The notes beneath the pieces are model-generated. The model was not told the DNA's origin. It did no database searches and worked only from the letters and a program-made list of their open reading frames with translations. A program made the position numbers and the translations under genes. A stretch of DNA of 7,765 nt, from the NCBI GenBank assembly GCA_009923895.1, contig RFSP01000081.1, positions 1 to 7,765 on the forward strand. Direction: 5' to 3'. The stretch is from Betaproteobacteria bacterium (GTDB lineage: Bacteria; Pseudomonadota; Gammaproteobacteria; Burkholderiales; Burkholderiaceae_C). Shown piece after piece: positions 7,632-7,765 of this stretch (its first letter is position 1; each line of letters begins with the position of its first letter).

Positions 7632-7765
7632 ATGAAGTTCCAGCCAGACCGCGCCGACGGCGTCAATCTGATCACCCGGATCGAATCCGGCGCCATTTGG
7701 GTTCGTGACACGGCCCTGCAGACCAGCATTTTGGTGCCGTGGGAGGGCCCTGCGGTGGAATGGTC
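7632..7765 (+). CDS. Mth938-like (DUF498/Xcc1710-like) protein, N-terminal fragment (cut by window edge)
   Basis: The plus strand reads MKFQPDRADGVNLITRIESG from the ATG at 7632, continuing open to the window end for 44 complete codons, with SILVPW near residues 32-37. The opening MK-x-QPDR followed by NLIT and then a short strand-rich stretch is how Burkholderiales Mth938-like proteins begin, as I recall them; this small family also includes the mitochondrial complex I assembly factor NDUFAF3. The biochemical role in bacteria is not established. An in-frame ATG at 7611 would add seven residues; neither start has a strong ribosome binding site, although AGGCAG lies 11 bases before 7632. It diverges from alaA, which matches my memory of that neighbourhood in Comamonadaceae. 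The identity is based on the N-terminus only. Confidence 0.65.
   Translation, partial: MKFQPDRADGVNLITRIESGAIWVRDTALQTSILVPWEGPAVEW

Noticed and set aside
7600..7680. Possible sigma70 promoter for alaA (TTGACG reading leftwards in the Mth938-like gene)
   Set aside because: No acceptable -10 hexamer 16-18 bases downstream, so a promoter call is not supported.

Overview
The window looks like a moderately GC-rich betaproteobacterial chromosome, probably order Burkholderiales and close to Comamonadaceae. This rests on the gene order alaA-hom-thrC-moeA-moaD-moaE, on the family features of each protein, and on a divergent Mth938-like gene beside alaA. The lineage is inferred from remembered gene order and was not tested by a search.

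Almost every base is coding. Eight complete genes and the first 22 codons of a ninth all lie on the minus strand and are transcribed from right to left. From the right edge they are: alanine-type aminotransferase (alaA), homoserine dehydrogenase (hom), threonine synthase (thrC), molybdopterin molybdenumtransferase (moeA), the two subunits of molybdopterin synthase (moaD, moaE), a flavin reductase, a NicX-like non-heme iron dioxygenase, and the start of an alpha/beta hydrolase cut by the left edge. The only plus-strand gene is the start of an Mth938-like (DUF498) protein, cut by the right edge. The two start codons at that divergent junction are about 32 bp apart (53 bp if alaA starts further in).

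The layout is extremely compact. Neighbouring genes in the minus-strand run overlap by 1 or 4 bases (ATGA, TGATG, GTGA, TTGA), except for a 17-bp gap between hom and thrC. The whole block is therefore likely one translationally coupled transcription unit. No rRNA, tRNA, CRISPR, insertion sequence or convincing terminator is visible.

Functionally there are three blocks. alaA, hom and thrC handle amino-acid synthesis; thrB, which acts between hom and thrC, is not here. moeA, moaD and moaE handle late molybdenum-cofactor assembly. The flavin reductase, NicX-like dioxygenase and alpha/beta hydrolase look catabolic: NicX-type enzymes open the ring of 2,5-dihydroxypyridine, and in known pathways an alpha/beta hydrolase (NicD) then removes the formyl group. 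The most interesting point is this N-heteroaromatic catabolic tail coupled directly behind molybdenum-cofactor genes, since aerobic nicotinate and related pyridine pathways begin with molybdenum hydroxylases. The functional link is inference; the gene order and overlaps are directly visible.
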